A stretch of 64,000 bases of DNA from Falciphora oryzae (lineage: Eukaryota > Ascomycota > Sordariomycetes > Magnaporthales > Magnaporthaceae), in contig JNVV01000027.1 of the NCBI GenBank assembly GCA_000733355.1, positions 432,996-496,995 on the forward strand, in the 5' to 3' direction. Positions 30,870-42,415 of this stretch are shown here, in pieces; within the stretch, counting starts at the first letter, position 1, and each line of letters starts with the position of its first letter. The position numbers and the translations under genes were made by a program. The notes under the pieces were generated by a model. That model did no database searches, had not been told where the DNA came from, and saw only the letters and a program-made list of their open reading frames with translations.

Positions 30870-31985
30870 TCAGGAGACGAACCGGCTTCCCTTGCTCCAA
30901 GATATCAACAATAAAGCGACATCGCCGAGGCGCTCTATACTTCTAGCAACGATCTTGCTGACTTTGGCTTTGGACGAGCCGCCCTTGACGAGCGCGGCCA
31001 TCATTTTGGCTTGCATCATCTCCTGCAAACTTCCTCTTTTTCTTCCTCCTTTTTGTTATATATATTTAGAGTTCGTTTCTTTGCATGATTATGCACCCCT
31101 CTGCACCTCTTGGCGTCTCTCTGTGTCCATATATGCGCCGGCAGGAAAAAAGGGGAAAAGTTTTCCAGGGGTAAAGGTGGGGGGTGGCAACCTCACGCCA
31201 ATAGACAGGTTCTGGCAAGAGAAAGGCTTGACCGCCACAGCGGCTGAACTATCTTTCCTCTCCGCATTTGGTAAACGAGGAACGTAAAAATGTATTTGGG
31301 CTAATTCCGGTATTCCCCATAGTTGCTTTAACTTCTTGTAACTATCCACACTTGTCCAATCAATGGGCTGGACGTACTACCTGGGGGGTTGAATCCATAT
31401 TAACATTGTGGCTTCGAAGCTTGGGGGGTAAGGAGCGATACCTTGGGGCGTCATACCTGGCTCATGGTGAACAGCAGCATGGAAATGAAGGAGAAGCCCC
31501 CGCTCCCGCTGTCTAACCCACCAAAGCAAGCGCAAGACCACAGACTCTCGGAATTATTAGCGGCCACCCACCGGGCTTTTCCGCATTGCGGATGCGGATG
31601 GCTGGGGGGGGGGGGGGGGCTATCGCGGTGGTCATGAAAACAGTCTTGCTCTTGTATGATGACCGTACTTTCCGGCAATAGAATCTGCCCGTGCCCGTGG
31701 CGAGGCGGGCCATGGCTTTAGAATTCTTCTTGGCGTAGAGCTATAGAGGTACTGGCAGTGGTGTGACCGTTTCCTCTCTTTCTTCCCTCTACCCAACTCT
31801 AGACAATTACTTCCTGATCGCGCTTTAGGACACTTTCTCTGATCCTATGATTCCCCCGAGAGTCCACAGGGTACACACTTATACTTCTTGGCAATGGAGT
31901 CAATGGCAATATGTGCCATGAAACGCGCCATGGCATTGGCCTTTTGTCCTGCCGAGACCTCGCGGGTTTCCTGAATGTTTCTCAT
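30870..31985 (-). pseudogene. Broken tandem relative of the 29.5-30.3 kb gene
   Basis: Two short pieces on the minus strand match the neighbour by eye. The first (31985-31845, 46 codons) contains ETREVSAGQKANAMARF, like ETKARAIGEFAAG. The second (31019-30870) reads AKMMAALVKGGSSKAKVSKI, matching AKMMSTLRTIGVNKAASERI, and is preceded by a TTTGCAG acceptor. About 800 bp separate them, far more than an intron here. The sequence around 30660-30720, upstream of the neighbour, also recurs at 32375-32445 (CCAAAGATTAT...GTTGTTCCA), at the same distance from the start. Confidence 0.45.
31604..31619 (+). repeat. Poly-G run, 16 bases
   Basis: Uninterrupted run of 16 G between the two pieces of the broken paralogue. 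Long G runs are rare and prone to length errors. Confidence 0.8.
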
Positions 31986-33744
31986 GCTAAAATTGGAACT
32001 ATCAGTAATGAACCATAGCCTGGTATTCGGAAGGATGTGACAAAGTAGTTGCGACGATGGGAAGGGCTTGGAATGATTTTTGCAACAGCATGGCCGTGCT
32101 GGGGTGATACTTAATCTCTACAGCAGGAATTGCAAAGCAGCGAACGCAGGTGACAGCAATCTCAAAAGGGCGAGCTTGGGTCTTTATCCTTACCTGTCCT
32201 TGCCGATGAGGTTTGTTTGGAGGGCGCTGTTATCGTTGATCTGGACGAGTAGGTGTGCGCTTCTAAGGAAAGAGGAGTCTTCAGAGCAAAGCGATGTGCA
32301 GAAAGGCTTCCTAGAGGTATCGAGGTCGCTCCCGAAGCTCTCAGTCGAAAGGCTGAAGGGTTTGAAAAAGAAAAGAGTGGGACAGAAAACTTTTCCAAAG
32401 ATTATATAACCAACTGTTGTGAGTTGTTCCAATTTCATCGGATGTGCAGCCACAGAAAGGTTTTGTCAAACAAACAAGGCTCCCAAGCCTTTGCTTCTGG
32501 GTACACATGTTTGTGCCAAGGCCGTTCGATGAGTCGACAGCTTGTGGCTGAAGTTAGTGGCTTAGGCTTGGGGCTAAAACAATCCGATGTTGTGTCTCGC
32601 GGAGTTACCCCCTTTAACTTTTACCTCCCCTTTCCGCTTGCCCGCTGCCGGACTACTGGAATGAGGCTGTTGAAAATGACGGGCGTGCCGACAGCTAGCT
32701 GCCTGTTATGATATGATGGTACTGTGCTGGTTCGCGTAGCGAGAAGATCCGGACAGTGATGCGTGTTCCAGCACTTTGGACCTTGGCTGTCAGAATTGCA
32801 AGAGTATTACGCCCGCGTATGTTTCTATGCTGTAGAAAAAGAGCTAGGAACGCATACGGTAGAGACTTCGACAACGAAACAGACGGGTAGAGAGACAGAC
32901 GGCGTGCCGAGCTTGATTAGAGAGACAGCGGCTCACCTGCAGCTTTAAGTTATATACAAGCGGGATATGTTAGTCTTCTGGCAATGGCTCTGTGAGAGAA
33001 GAACCGGAGAAAGCCATGCACTTGTTTCTGGACCTTCAAAAGCTCCCCAGCAAAAGGGATATTGAGGTACCGGATTTCTGCTTGCTTTGAGCCCGGCCTG
33101 AGGAAGCACGGGGGCTTGCAAAAACCCTTTCTGGTTTCCACGCTGACTACTAGTGTCAAAAAGGCAATGTTGCTGATTTGATAAAATCAAGGAAGAAGGG
33201 CGAGATCGGCTCGGCATCGCTGGGAAAATAACTTTCTTTTATACGAAAGTTCCCACATGTGACTCAGATGATCTCAGGGGCCCATACACACGACTGCTTT
33301 ACAGCAAACAAGCCAGGAAGAGGGCCTATGGCTGAGGAAGAAGGGGTGTGAGTCCGGCAGTGAATCAGATGAACAGGAGACTCTAGACATACAAGCCCAG
33401 TCCTTTCGTGAGTCTCAGTGGACATCACAGAAGACTCTAGTCCGCGCAAACCACAGACTCACAGAACCCGTCAGGCTGTCAAATACTCGGCTGGTGATGG
33501 TCCTCCTATGACTGCGACGTCATTGTCACATAAGGCTTTGTGCAGTGGGGAATACGATAGCCGGGTTTGGCAAATGACACCAACGCCGGGCAGGAAGGCT
33601 ATTTTAGAGTGACGAGCCAAAAAATGGCAAAGCTGGCTGGGTGCTCAGCAGAGTGCATCAAGATAGTGTCAAACGCTCAAAGACCAGGTACCAAAATTCA
33701 ATACCGGGCGCGGACATTATTACCCTCGGCGAATAAAGACTGGC
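31986..33744. other. Intergenic, no gene seen
   Basis: About 1.76 kb without a supported coding region. Apart from the repeated upstream motif near 32375-32445, nothing could be assigned. It forms the edge between the gene-dense left side and the repeat block. Confidence 0.4.
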
Positions 33745-34044
33745 TGTTGGTAGGAGTGGTACTCCTGTTGGGCTCGGAGATCTCCAAAAAAGGTGAACAA
33801 TGATCCTTTATATCAGAGGATCAATCTATTCTTGTGCACGAAGAGGAAAAGAATCTATCTGCCAGAGAGGGAGCAGAAGGGAGGCTATATATACACGATC
33901 CAGATCACCAAAGGGGCCCTCCACTGCTCCCAACCTCCGCGGGCTTGCGGGTCCTCGGATCCCGTGATCAGAGATCACGGGACAGGAGGATCCGGCCCTC
34001 TCTGAGCTCTGCCGATTGCCTGCACAGGCCAGTGCAATCCAACA
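33745..34044 (+). repeat. Solo LTR, family A, diverged (300 bp)
   Basis: Starts TGTTGGTAGGAGTGG and ends GTGCAATCCAACA, like the copies at 28357-28666 (reverse) and 60044-60341. The flanks are CTGGC (33740-33744) and CCGGC (34045-34049): a 5-bp duplication with one transition. The middle part differs from the other copies, so it may be a subfamily. Confidence 0.7.
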
Positions 34045-34049
34045 CCGGC

Positions 34050-34691
34050 AACTCTTTCTTTTGTGCAGGCAATTAGGAGATCCCTTCACGTGACAAATCC
34101 CGTGATCCCAGCTCTACTGGATTTTGTAAGGTTGATAACAAAGGGAATCTCCGGACCAAATAGTCCGGATCAGGAAAAAACTAAATAGCCGCTTTTAAAG
34201 CGGCTCGTCGCCCTTTAATAACGACAATAGGAACGATAACGTGATGGGGTCCACCGGATTTGGCTTGCGGTGCGCGGGCAAAGCGGTAGGTGGTGCAATC
34301 AAAAAGCACAATAGCAATAAATAACCTCAACGGGCTATTCAGGTTATAACTCAATGCGGGACAATAGGAACGCAAATCAAAAACTCTCTGCAAACCGGGT
34401 CCAGGTTTTATAAAAAGCCTTCCTTCCGGCCCTTAAAAAATCGGGCAATTTGATCTGGTAAACCTCGTTAATCTAAATCGTCCGCCTATATTGCCCTTTA
34501 TTTGCAGCATCTTTTACCCGCTTTATTCGATCAATTTTTTATCGGTTAACTTTTCGGTCGCTTTCGTCACCATAGGCAATAAAAAATGCAACACCAAATC
34601 TGGTACGGTCGCCAAAAAGGCTCGGAAGCCTCGATTTATCGCGCGCAGCGGTAGCAAATCCTTAAAGCGGCTCCAAAGCCTTACCGCTAAG
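34050..34691. other. AT-rich decayed sequence left of element 1
   Basis: Contains a short hairpin (AGCCGC...GCGGCT at 34188-34205) and scattered open frames without features. It ends in CTAAG, the left copy of the target-site duplication of element 1. It was continuous with 49341-49660 before element 1 inserted. Confidence 0.5.
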
Positions 34692-34986
34692 TGTCACACG
34701 GAAGAACCCGTGGACCTAACTAGTCGGCATTACGAGTCGGCCTTACGGAGGGTCGAAGACCCGCATAGGCGGTCAACGGCCTTAAGGCTAAGCGGTGAAG
34801 GTCGGAAGGCAGTGTGAATCATGTATTCGATATTTCGTACGGATTACAAAGGGTCTATATAAACCCTGCCATCTCCTATGTCCTTTACGAAAGATTCCTT
34901 CCTCCTTAAGCATTTCTTGAGCCTATAGAAAGATTATCTGCAATTTAGAGATTCTTTTTCCAAGCCGTTTTTGACCCTTTGTTACA
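34692..34986 (+). repeat. 5' LTR of element 1 (295 bp)
   Basis: Matches 49046-49340. By eye the pair shows about 17 differences, all C/T or G/A transitions, as RIP predicts. A TATATAAA motif lies in the middle. Confidence 0.9.
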
Positions 34987-37419
34987 AATAATCTTTTTAC
35001 GCTTTGCCCCTTGACGGAAGCCTCATTATCTTTCCTTTTAAGCTTTGGAAAGGCCCTGTTAATTGGTACCCCCAAGCCCTAACTGTTGCTTTCTTTAGCG
35101 AATAAAACCCTGGGGCCACATTACAGACATTTTGACTGTTACCGGTGTTTTCGAACGGGTGAAAGCGAGAAGAATATATAGGAGGGTCGTTTTACCCTTT
35201 CAATCGCTTTGGAGAAACCACGGGATTTTAAAAGAGGCCGGAAATTCTCCTTTGTACCTTTGAGATTTTACGCTGCCTAGGAATATAGGGAACCGGACCC
35301 CTTTATCTCGTCTGCAACGATATCTCCTTTTTTACCAAGCGATTTTGGTATACCGGCTGTGGAATCCCCTTTTTTGCTTAGCGATTCCGATATACTTGCC
35401 GATACTATGCCGGCTTAATTTGAAAAAGCGGCCGGAAAAGCCCCCGAAGGCTCCTCCCGGTTTGCACCGAGAGAACGTTAAGATATACCTATGTTTGACG
35501 ATTAAGGGGCATTTATCTTGTATTCGGCACCCCCTTTTAGCATGGCCTTCGAATAACAAGCCTTTATATCCGTAGGACGCCTTTAGGATCCCCCGGGCTG
35601 GATGACTGAAATCTAGCGGGAATTTATCAGTACGTACGAAGCAATTTCGGCTTTATCCCGAAATGTGAGCTAGGAAATCCTCGCCGATCGGGAACAAATC
35701 CGCGAAATTAGGACCTATTACGACCACATCACCTACGCGTACAATACTATCGTTTTTTTATATAAGGAAGGTTTAATCGCTTCCGCCGACTAATAAAAGG
35801 CATTCCGGCAACGGATTATCGGAGAAAGCTAGGCATTTGCATAATAAGTTTGGGTTACGATTGCCATTTTGGCCGAAGAGCAATAAATCCGTTCGGAGGC
35901 CCTAGTTTAGCTCCGGGACGTTATTTGGGCTTAACAAAACCATTTGCAGGACCTATAAGTACGACTTTCCACCTTTGAGGAGGGAGTTACTTACTGGGCC
36001 GTTAATAAGGATGCCTAGATCTAGGATTTCTTAACTAAGGAGTACGTATCGCCCGAAGCCTTTACTAATGCCGAACGGCGCATATTGGCCCAAACGCATT
36101 AGCTCGTTAGGGACGCCGTACGGGAAAGCCGGCGATTTGCGGTATAAGGAAGGCGGCCTAAATCAGCTACGGTATTTTCGGCTTTTTAAAGGTCGTTTTT
36201 TCCACCGGGCTTACGTTAAAGCACTTTAGAAAGGGAAGAACCCGTCCTTTTTACGGAGAAACCGCTACCCTAATCGGCGTTTAAAACGTTGGCATTATTA
36301 CGTTAGGGTTTTTAGGACCCTTTATTATTCGATAACTTCCGACGGTAACAAGTTCGGGCTATTGCTTCCGCTGCCTAATAATAGTATAGGGCCGCAACGG
36401 CAGGTTTTAGGCATTCCGGAAGCTTCGGAGAACTTTTTTAGGGGCTTTCATAGGGGTTACCTAACGAACCTCCCGAGCGTATTGCTATTTTTTCGGAACT
36501 TTTAAAACTTTCGGATTCCTTTTCGGAAGACGATGCCCCCGAAAATAACGGACGGGCTTCTAAGGACCCCGATTTGCGGGACTTTATTAAAGCCATTTAA
36601 TAGGGAATTGTTTGCCCGCGTGGTTCGATCCCTACAGCCGTTATTAACCCAGTCCAGCTTAATAAGCCACCTAGTTACGACGGTAAGGACCTGGCTAAAT
36701 TTAGGCTATGGTGGCTTCGCGTTATTTTTTATATGGAAACTTACTTTGAAAGCTTTTCTAACGATATAGTTAAAATTAATTGGGTCGGGTCCCTATTTAC
36801 GGAAAACGCACAAGTTTGGCATTATTAACGCTTTCGGTCTTTTCGAAGCGCGTAGTTCGAAGACAATTGGCGGGCCTATTTGGTAGTACTACAGGAACGT
36901 TTCCGGGACGCTACCGAATACCATTGCAACGTTAAAAAAATGCGGGAGTTTAAATATAAAGGAGATACCGTTTAGTACCTTATTGAGCTTTTTGACTTTA
37001 ACGAAGCGGTCTAATGGTTTGGCGTTATGTTTAGGGAGTACATTTCCCGCATTTTTCCAAAGGAAATTACCAAATTGGTATATTCCCGTTGCGGAGGAGT
37101 TCCTAATACGGACGAAGAATTTTTCGCTGCAATCCAAAAAGCCGGCAAAATCTACGAGGTTATGCTTTAGGATTTTGGGCTAACCTTGAAGGATAAGGGA
37201 AAAGACGAGCCCGTTTCGATTTTGGAGCGTTCGAACGCGGGCCGTCGCTAAGGCAAGGGCTTTAAGGATAAGAGCTAAAATCCATCCTTAAGCTCCCGTT
37301 CTGGAAAGAAGGCTAACGATAAGGCCGATAAAAAGAGTAACGTTTGGATTACGACTAAACTGGTATTCGAAGGGGTCGAATAACGCGATATCGACGCACG
37401 AAAGTTGGCTAAGGCCGAC

Positions 37420-38046
37420 TGCTGGCGCTGCGGAAGAGAAGGGCACTATACGTTGGAATGTTACGCCAAAAAGGGCATTAACGGCAAGGAATTTCCTTTT
37501 GCATTTGCAAAAACGGCCGGAGCCAAATCTATCCCTAAACGCTCTGCAACGGACGAATAAGAGGAACAGCCACGGGCTAAAAAGGCTAAAATCGCCAGCT
37601 TCGTTTTGAAAGCCCTGGAAGGAAACGCTTTTACCAAATCCCGAATTTTCGAATTGTTAGATTCGGAATCGGACGATGACTGTTGACAATTATCGACCAT
37701 CGTTGCTGCCCGAAGGCCTTTAACGGATAAGGAGTTCGCAAGGCCGATTTTCCGTATGTATATACGGGCAAAGGGATCGAAGGAGATATTTGTTCGGGTT
37801 CTTTTGGACGGAGGTAGCGATACGAAGGTTATTTCGGATAAAATAGCTAAGCAGTTTCCAGGGCATTTGGTTGATAAAGCTATTCTCCGTATTATAACTA
37901 CCTTTTTAGGGGCGGTCGAATTAAGGGCCGGAAAGCAATTAGTGGTTGACGTTACTTTCCGGCACAAAACGTACTATTTTACGGAAACGTTCGAAGTTAG
38001 TCCTACGGATTCAGATTGCGACGTTATCCTACCTTTTGCATGGTAA
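37420..38046 (+). pseudogene. Element 1 gag zinc knuckle and retropepsin remnant
   Basis: CX2CX4HX4C knuckle at 37420-37461, then an open frame at 37756-38046 with the protease flap-type sequence VLLDGGSDTKVISDKI. The usual Asp-Ser/Thr-Gly triad appears as Asp-Gly-Gly, so the active site is altered. Stops separate the two parts. Confidence 0.75.
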
Positions 38047-38439
38047 AGGCAATACCTACCGTTGGGTTTATTGGATCGCGACCTTCGGGATATCCGTATG
38101 GATTCGGACAAATGCCGGAAGTGCAATAAGCCCCGGGCCTGGAAGCTATAGGATTTACGGACTTTAAAAGGCTTACGCTTTCGGGAGGATATGAAAACGG
38201 TCGAAACCGTAGTTATTGCGGCTATTAAATACGGGCATAGTATTCTTTCCCTTAAGGAAGTGGCTAAAGCAAATTCGGACGGCCTCGAATCGGTACTAAA
38301 AGAGTTTAGGGAGTTTCTTCCTATTATAACGGAAACGGCCGTTACCCGTTTTCCCGATCATTAGCTTTAAGATTACGAAATTTATTTAAAAAAAGGAGCC
38401 CAATTAATTTATAGCCCCTTATACCAAATAAGCCAAAAG

Positions 38440-40536
38440 GAGCTGGACGTTTTAAAGCTTTAGCTGGAAAAGCATATGCGAACCGGCAAAGTTAGGCCAT
38501 ACAAAACTGCTAACAGTTCGCCTTTTATATTCGTACAAAAAAAAAACCCTTTTAATCCTTTAAGGGTAGTGGTTAATTATAAGGACGTTAACGTTAAAAC
38601 AATCCCGATTCGGTGCTTTATCCCGCTTATTACGGAGCTTTAAAATCGATTTCGGAATGCCAAATGGAAAACGAAAATCGACCTTAAAACCGGGTTTAAC
38701 CTAATTCGAATAAAAAAAAGTTACAAATAGCTTACAGCCTTCCGTTGCAAATACGGCGTCTTCGAATTTACGGTTATACCTATGGGATTTATTAACGCCC
38801 CCGCTACTTTCCAAAGCATAATAAACCATATTTTTATAAACCTTATCAATACCGGGCTCTTTATATATTTAAATAACCTTATGATATACGCCGAAATTAA
38901 GGAATAATACGATAATTTGGTAAAGGAGGTGCTTCGCCGCTTTACTAAGCATAATTTAGCCGTAGCCTTTCGCAAATGCGTTTAGGGGGTGCACGAAATC
39001 GAATTCTTTAGTTATATAATAGAACCTAATGGTATCGCAATGTCCAAGGATAAAATGGACGCCATTGTGCAATAGGAAGCCCCTAAATGCCTTAAGGACT
39101 CCCAATCCTTTATTAGCTTCGCTAACTTTTATAAAAGGTTTATTAAAAGGTTTTTCGAAATCGTTAGGCCTATAACGACAGCCAACGCCCTGCTAAAAAA
39201 CCAATAGCGATAAACCCCCGAAATAGACCAGGCCTTCGAAGCTTTTAAAATCGCTTTCGTTTCGCCTCCGATATTCCGGCATTTCAATCCGTTTTTCCCG
39301 GCGCAAATCGAAGTAAACGCTTCGAATTTTGCTTTTGGAAGGGTGCTATCCCAAAAGGACCCCGAAACTAACAAATTGCACCCCGTTACCTTCTATTCGC
39401 GCAAAATGTTACCCGCCGAAATTAACTATAAAATCTACGATAAGGAACTTTTAGCGGTCGTTAATTGTTTCGTTAGGTAGAAGCATTACTTCAAAAGGGC
39501 AAAGCACCGGATAAAGGTTTATACGAATTACCGGAACTTCGAATATTTCCTAACGGCCAAAATCCTTAATCGAAAGCAAACTAAATAGGCACAACAGCTA
39601 GCTAGTTATTAGTTTATAATTAACTACCGGCCAAAAAAGCAAAATGAAAAGGCTGATGTACTATCGAAATTACCCCAGCATAAGCTTAAAAAAGGGGGGA
39701 ATAAAAATTAGCCGATTACGACGATCCTGCAAAAAAAACACTTCCCAGCAAAAATTTCGGCCCTGGAAAGATAAAAAAATAACCCTATGGAAGAAGCTTT
39801 GCCGTAAGGAGCACCTTTTTTCCTTTTGTCCCCAAGCCGGTTTTGCAATATTTCAGTTCTAAAATGGGCTACGGAATTTACTAACAAAGTTAAACAAACT
39901 AGTATATCGGATTCCAAATACCAGGGCCGCTTCCAAAAGCCCGAAAAGGGTAAAGAAGTTGAGGATGGCCTCTTTTATTATAAAGAAAGACTGTAGGTGC
40001 CAACGGAGGCCTTACAAAAGGAAGTCCTCGAGTCCGAATATAATACAAAAGTCGCTGGATATATAGGTATAGATAAAACCTTCGAGTTAATTATTCGGCA
40101 CTTTTGGTAGCCCAATATCGAAGCAAAAGTTCGGGAATATGTAAAGGGATACCTGGAGTGCCAACGCAATAAGGCTTTAAGGCATGCCCTTTTTGGACCT
40201 TTATAATTTATAAAATTGCATTACCAGCCCTGGAAAACGGTAGCTATGGACTTTATTACGGACCTCCTTTTAAACGATAGGTGCGATTTAATTTGGGTAA
40301 TGGTAAACCCCTTTATTAAAATGGCGCATTTTGTTCCTTTTAAAGTCAAGGGTAAGAAGTCGGATGACCTTATCCGCATTTTTGCCAAAGAATATTGGCG
40401 ATTGCACGGTGTGCCTTTAGATATTATTTTTAATAGAGATTCCAGATTTACGAGCTATTTGTGGAAAGATTTCTTCCGTTTGGTAGGCATTAAGCCAAAA
40501 ATGAGCATTGCTTTCCATCCCCAAACGGATGGATAA
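38440..40536 (+). pseudogene. Element 1 pol remnant: reverse transcriptase, RNase H, integrase
   Basis: Recognisable blocks in one broken frame: RTGKVRPYKTANSSPFIFVQ; VVNYKDVNVK; FEFTVIPMGFINAPATFQ; the catalytic box changed to YLNN (38866-38877); RNase H VTFYSRKMLPAE; and the integrase core AMDFITDLL...HGVPLDIIFNRDSRFTS, where NRDS replaces a DRDS/DRGS motif. The last codons before the element 2 insertion are HPQTDG. Stops are mostly TAG or TAA from Trp or Gln codons. Confidence 0.8.
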
Positions 40537-40746
40537 TGTTAGAGGGCTGGATCCCATTGGCTCAGCCACGGGCTCGTGCCCGAGGCCTGCGCCTTTGGGT
40601 CCGCGCCACAACGCTCGGGCCCCCGAGCTGTATATAGCGGATTCCGCGCGTGGCCCTGCGGAGCAGGCCACCCTCCCCTTTACCCCTCGTAGTTCGTTAA
40701 TACAACCAAGTCCCTACAAGCGCGCCAACGTTGTAGGACCCTTACA
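40537..40746 (+). repeat. 5' LTR of element 2 (210 bp)
   Basis: Identical to 47972-48181. Contains TATATAG, a plausible core promoter. Identical LTRs mean insertion was recent relative to the mutation rate. Confidence 0.93.
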
Positions 40747-40795
40747 ATACGAACTACCAAATCACGAGGAACACAAGCCGCAAGTAGGCTTGCGG

Positions 40796-42415
40796 ATGTC
40801 GCAGCCGCAGCCTCCCCAGCCAGGAAGAACATTCACGGTCCCTGAAGGTAGCTCCTCAGAAGACTCGGATTCCGCATCTGAGCTGGGGGTTAGCGCCTTC
40901 GAGGGTAGTGCGTTACAACAGCTTCTAAGGCTAGGCACCGAGGAAGAGGAAGAGGAAGGGCCCATCCCTAAAAAAGTGGAATTCGTTCCATCAGAGGATA
41001 GCGGCCCAGAGGACGAGGCCGAGGACGGGGTAGCACCCCCAAACAGAGAAAAGGAAGCACCGGGACCTGCGGGTTCCGCGTCACAAAAGGAGGAATCAAC
41101 AGATTCAAAAAAAGAGGGAAGCGAGGCCCGGATGGCTAATAACCACGCCATGGACGAGGCACCCGCACAGCAGACGACGGCCTCTCAGGGGATCACCGAG
41201 ACGGCACAAAAGCTTCGAGCGAAAGAGGAACTTAAGCAGCTGATCAAAAAGGCGCTATCCGCCGAACATCAAGCGGCCGGAAGAGAGACCTACCTATTGG
41301 AGGTTAAGAAGGATGGCGGCGCGGTACGGTCGAAAAACTACAAAAAAAGGGCGACGCCGTAGCCCACCTGGGACGGTGCGCAATCCACCTTTCACGCATA
41401 CATAAAGGAGATAATCTTCAAGTACAACCTTAACCGGGAGTTAGGCATGCTAGGGCCCAACCACAAGGTTTGGCTGGAGATTTATCAAACGCTTCCCCAA
41501 AGGCGGAAAAAGCAGGTGGAACACTTCTGGGAATCTGGAGGCCCCGGTCAGGAGTGCGACCCGACCACCTTTTTGGAAAAACTTCGCTCTACCTTTGGGA
41601 CCGCACAGGACAAGGCACAAGCGATACTACAAATGCGGGACCTCAAGCAGAAGGAGGGGCAAACATTCAGCGAATTCGCCCCTATTTTCAAGGACGTGTT
41701 GGGAAGGGCCGGCGGAAGCAGCTGGCCAGACGAGGCAAAGCTCGCATACCTGAAGGGATGCCTTAATCGCAGCTTTTCCGACGCCTTGGCGGTGGTTAAG
41801 TTACCCGACGATTTCCAATCCCATCTAACGGAGCTCCATGGTATTGCAGTTAGTTGGGAGCGCACGCAGCAGTTCGCAGAACTGCGCAAGGAGCGACAGA
41901 AGAAGCGGAAGGGCAAAGGGAACAACGAAGGGGGGGAGGGCCAGAAACCCCAATTTCAAACCCACTCCAACCCCGCTCGAGGCCCCGCGTCCGCAGCTGC
42001 GGATACCGCCAATGGAGATGCGCGCCGAAACTCCGATGGGGATGTGATTATAAGCTCCACCCGCTTTACCCGCGGACGAGGGAATAGGGGCGGGACACGC
42101 GGAACGCGAGGAGGTGCGCCCGGCAAAGGGTTTTTACGGGGCCAAGGAGGCTCCTCCTCAGCCGGCGCCCGCAAAGCGCAGTGGGTTTCCCAAAAGGAAC
42201 GCGAGCGCCGCCAAAAGTCGGGCCGCTGCTTAAGGTGCGGTGCAGGTAACCACTATGTGGGAAGCTGCCCGTATTTACCGGCCACCCGGCCCCGCAGCGG
42301 CGAAAGCGATGCCGCGATCCGAAAAATGGGGACGGCCGAAGCGGAGTACCCCCCATGGCTCGAAGGAGAAGACGACCCAGCGGAATCCTTTGCCCAAAAG
42401 GAGGAAAAAAAGTAA
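40796..42415 (+). pseudogene. Element 2 gag with one in-frame stop
   Basis: Starts MSQPQPPQPG and has an acidic linker (EEEEEEG). A TAG at 41360-41362 interrupts the frame; CAG to TAG would explain it. The capsid-like region follows (WESGGPG...FLEKLRSTFG), then an Arg/Gly-rich stretch and a zinc knuckle CLRCGAGNHYVGSC. It ends with A AAA AAG immediately followed by TAA. Confidence 0.8.
42406..42412 (+). promoter_or_regulatory. Candidate -1 ribosomal frameshift site (A AAA AAG)
   Basis: In the gag frame the codons read GAA AAA AAG TAA, so the heptamer A AAA AAG is correctly phased (X XXY YYZ) and sits directly before the gag stop. A -1 slip continues into the pol frame, which is open at this point and leads into the protease domain. 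Confidence 0.6.
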
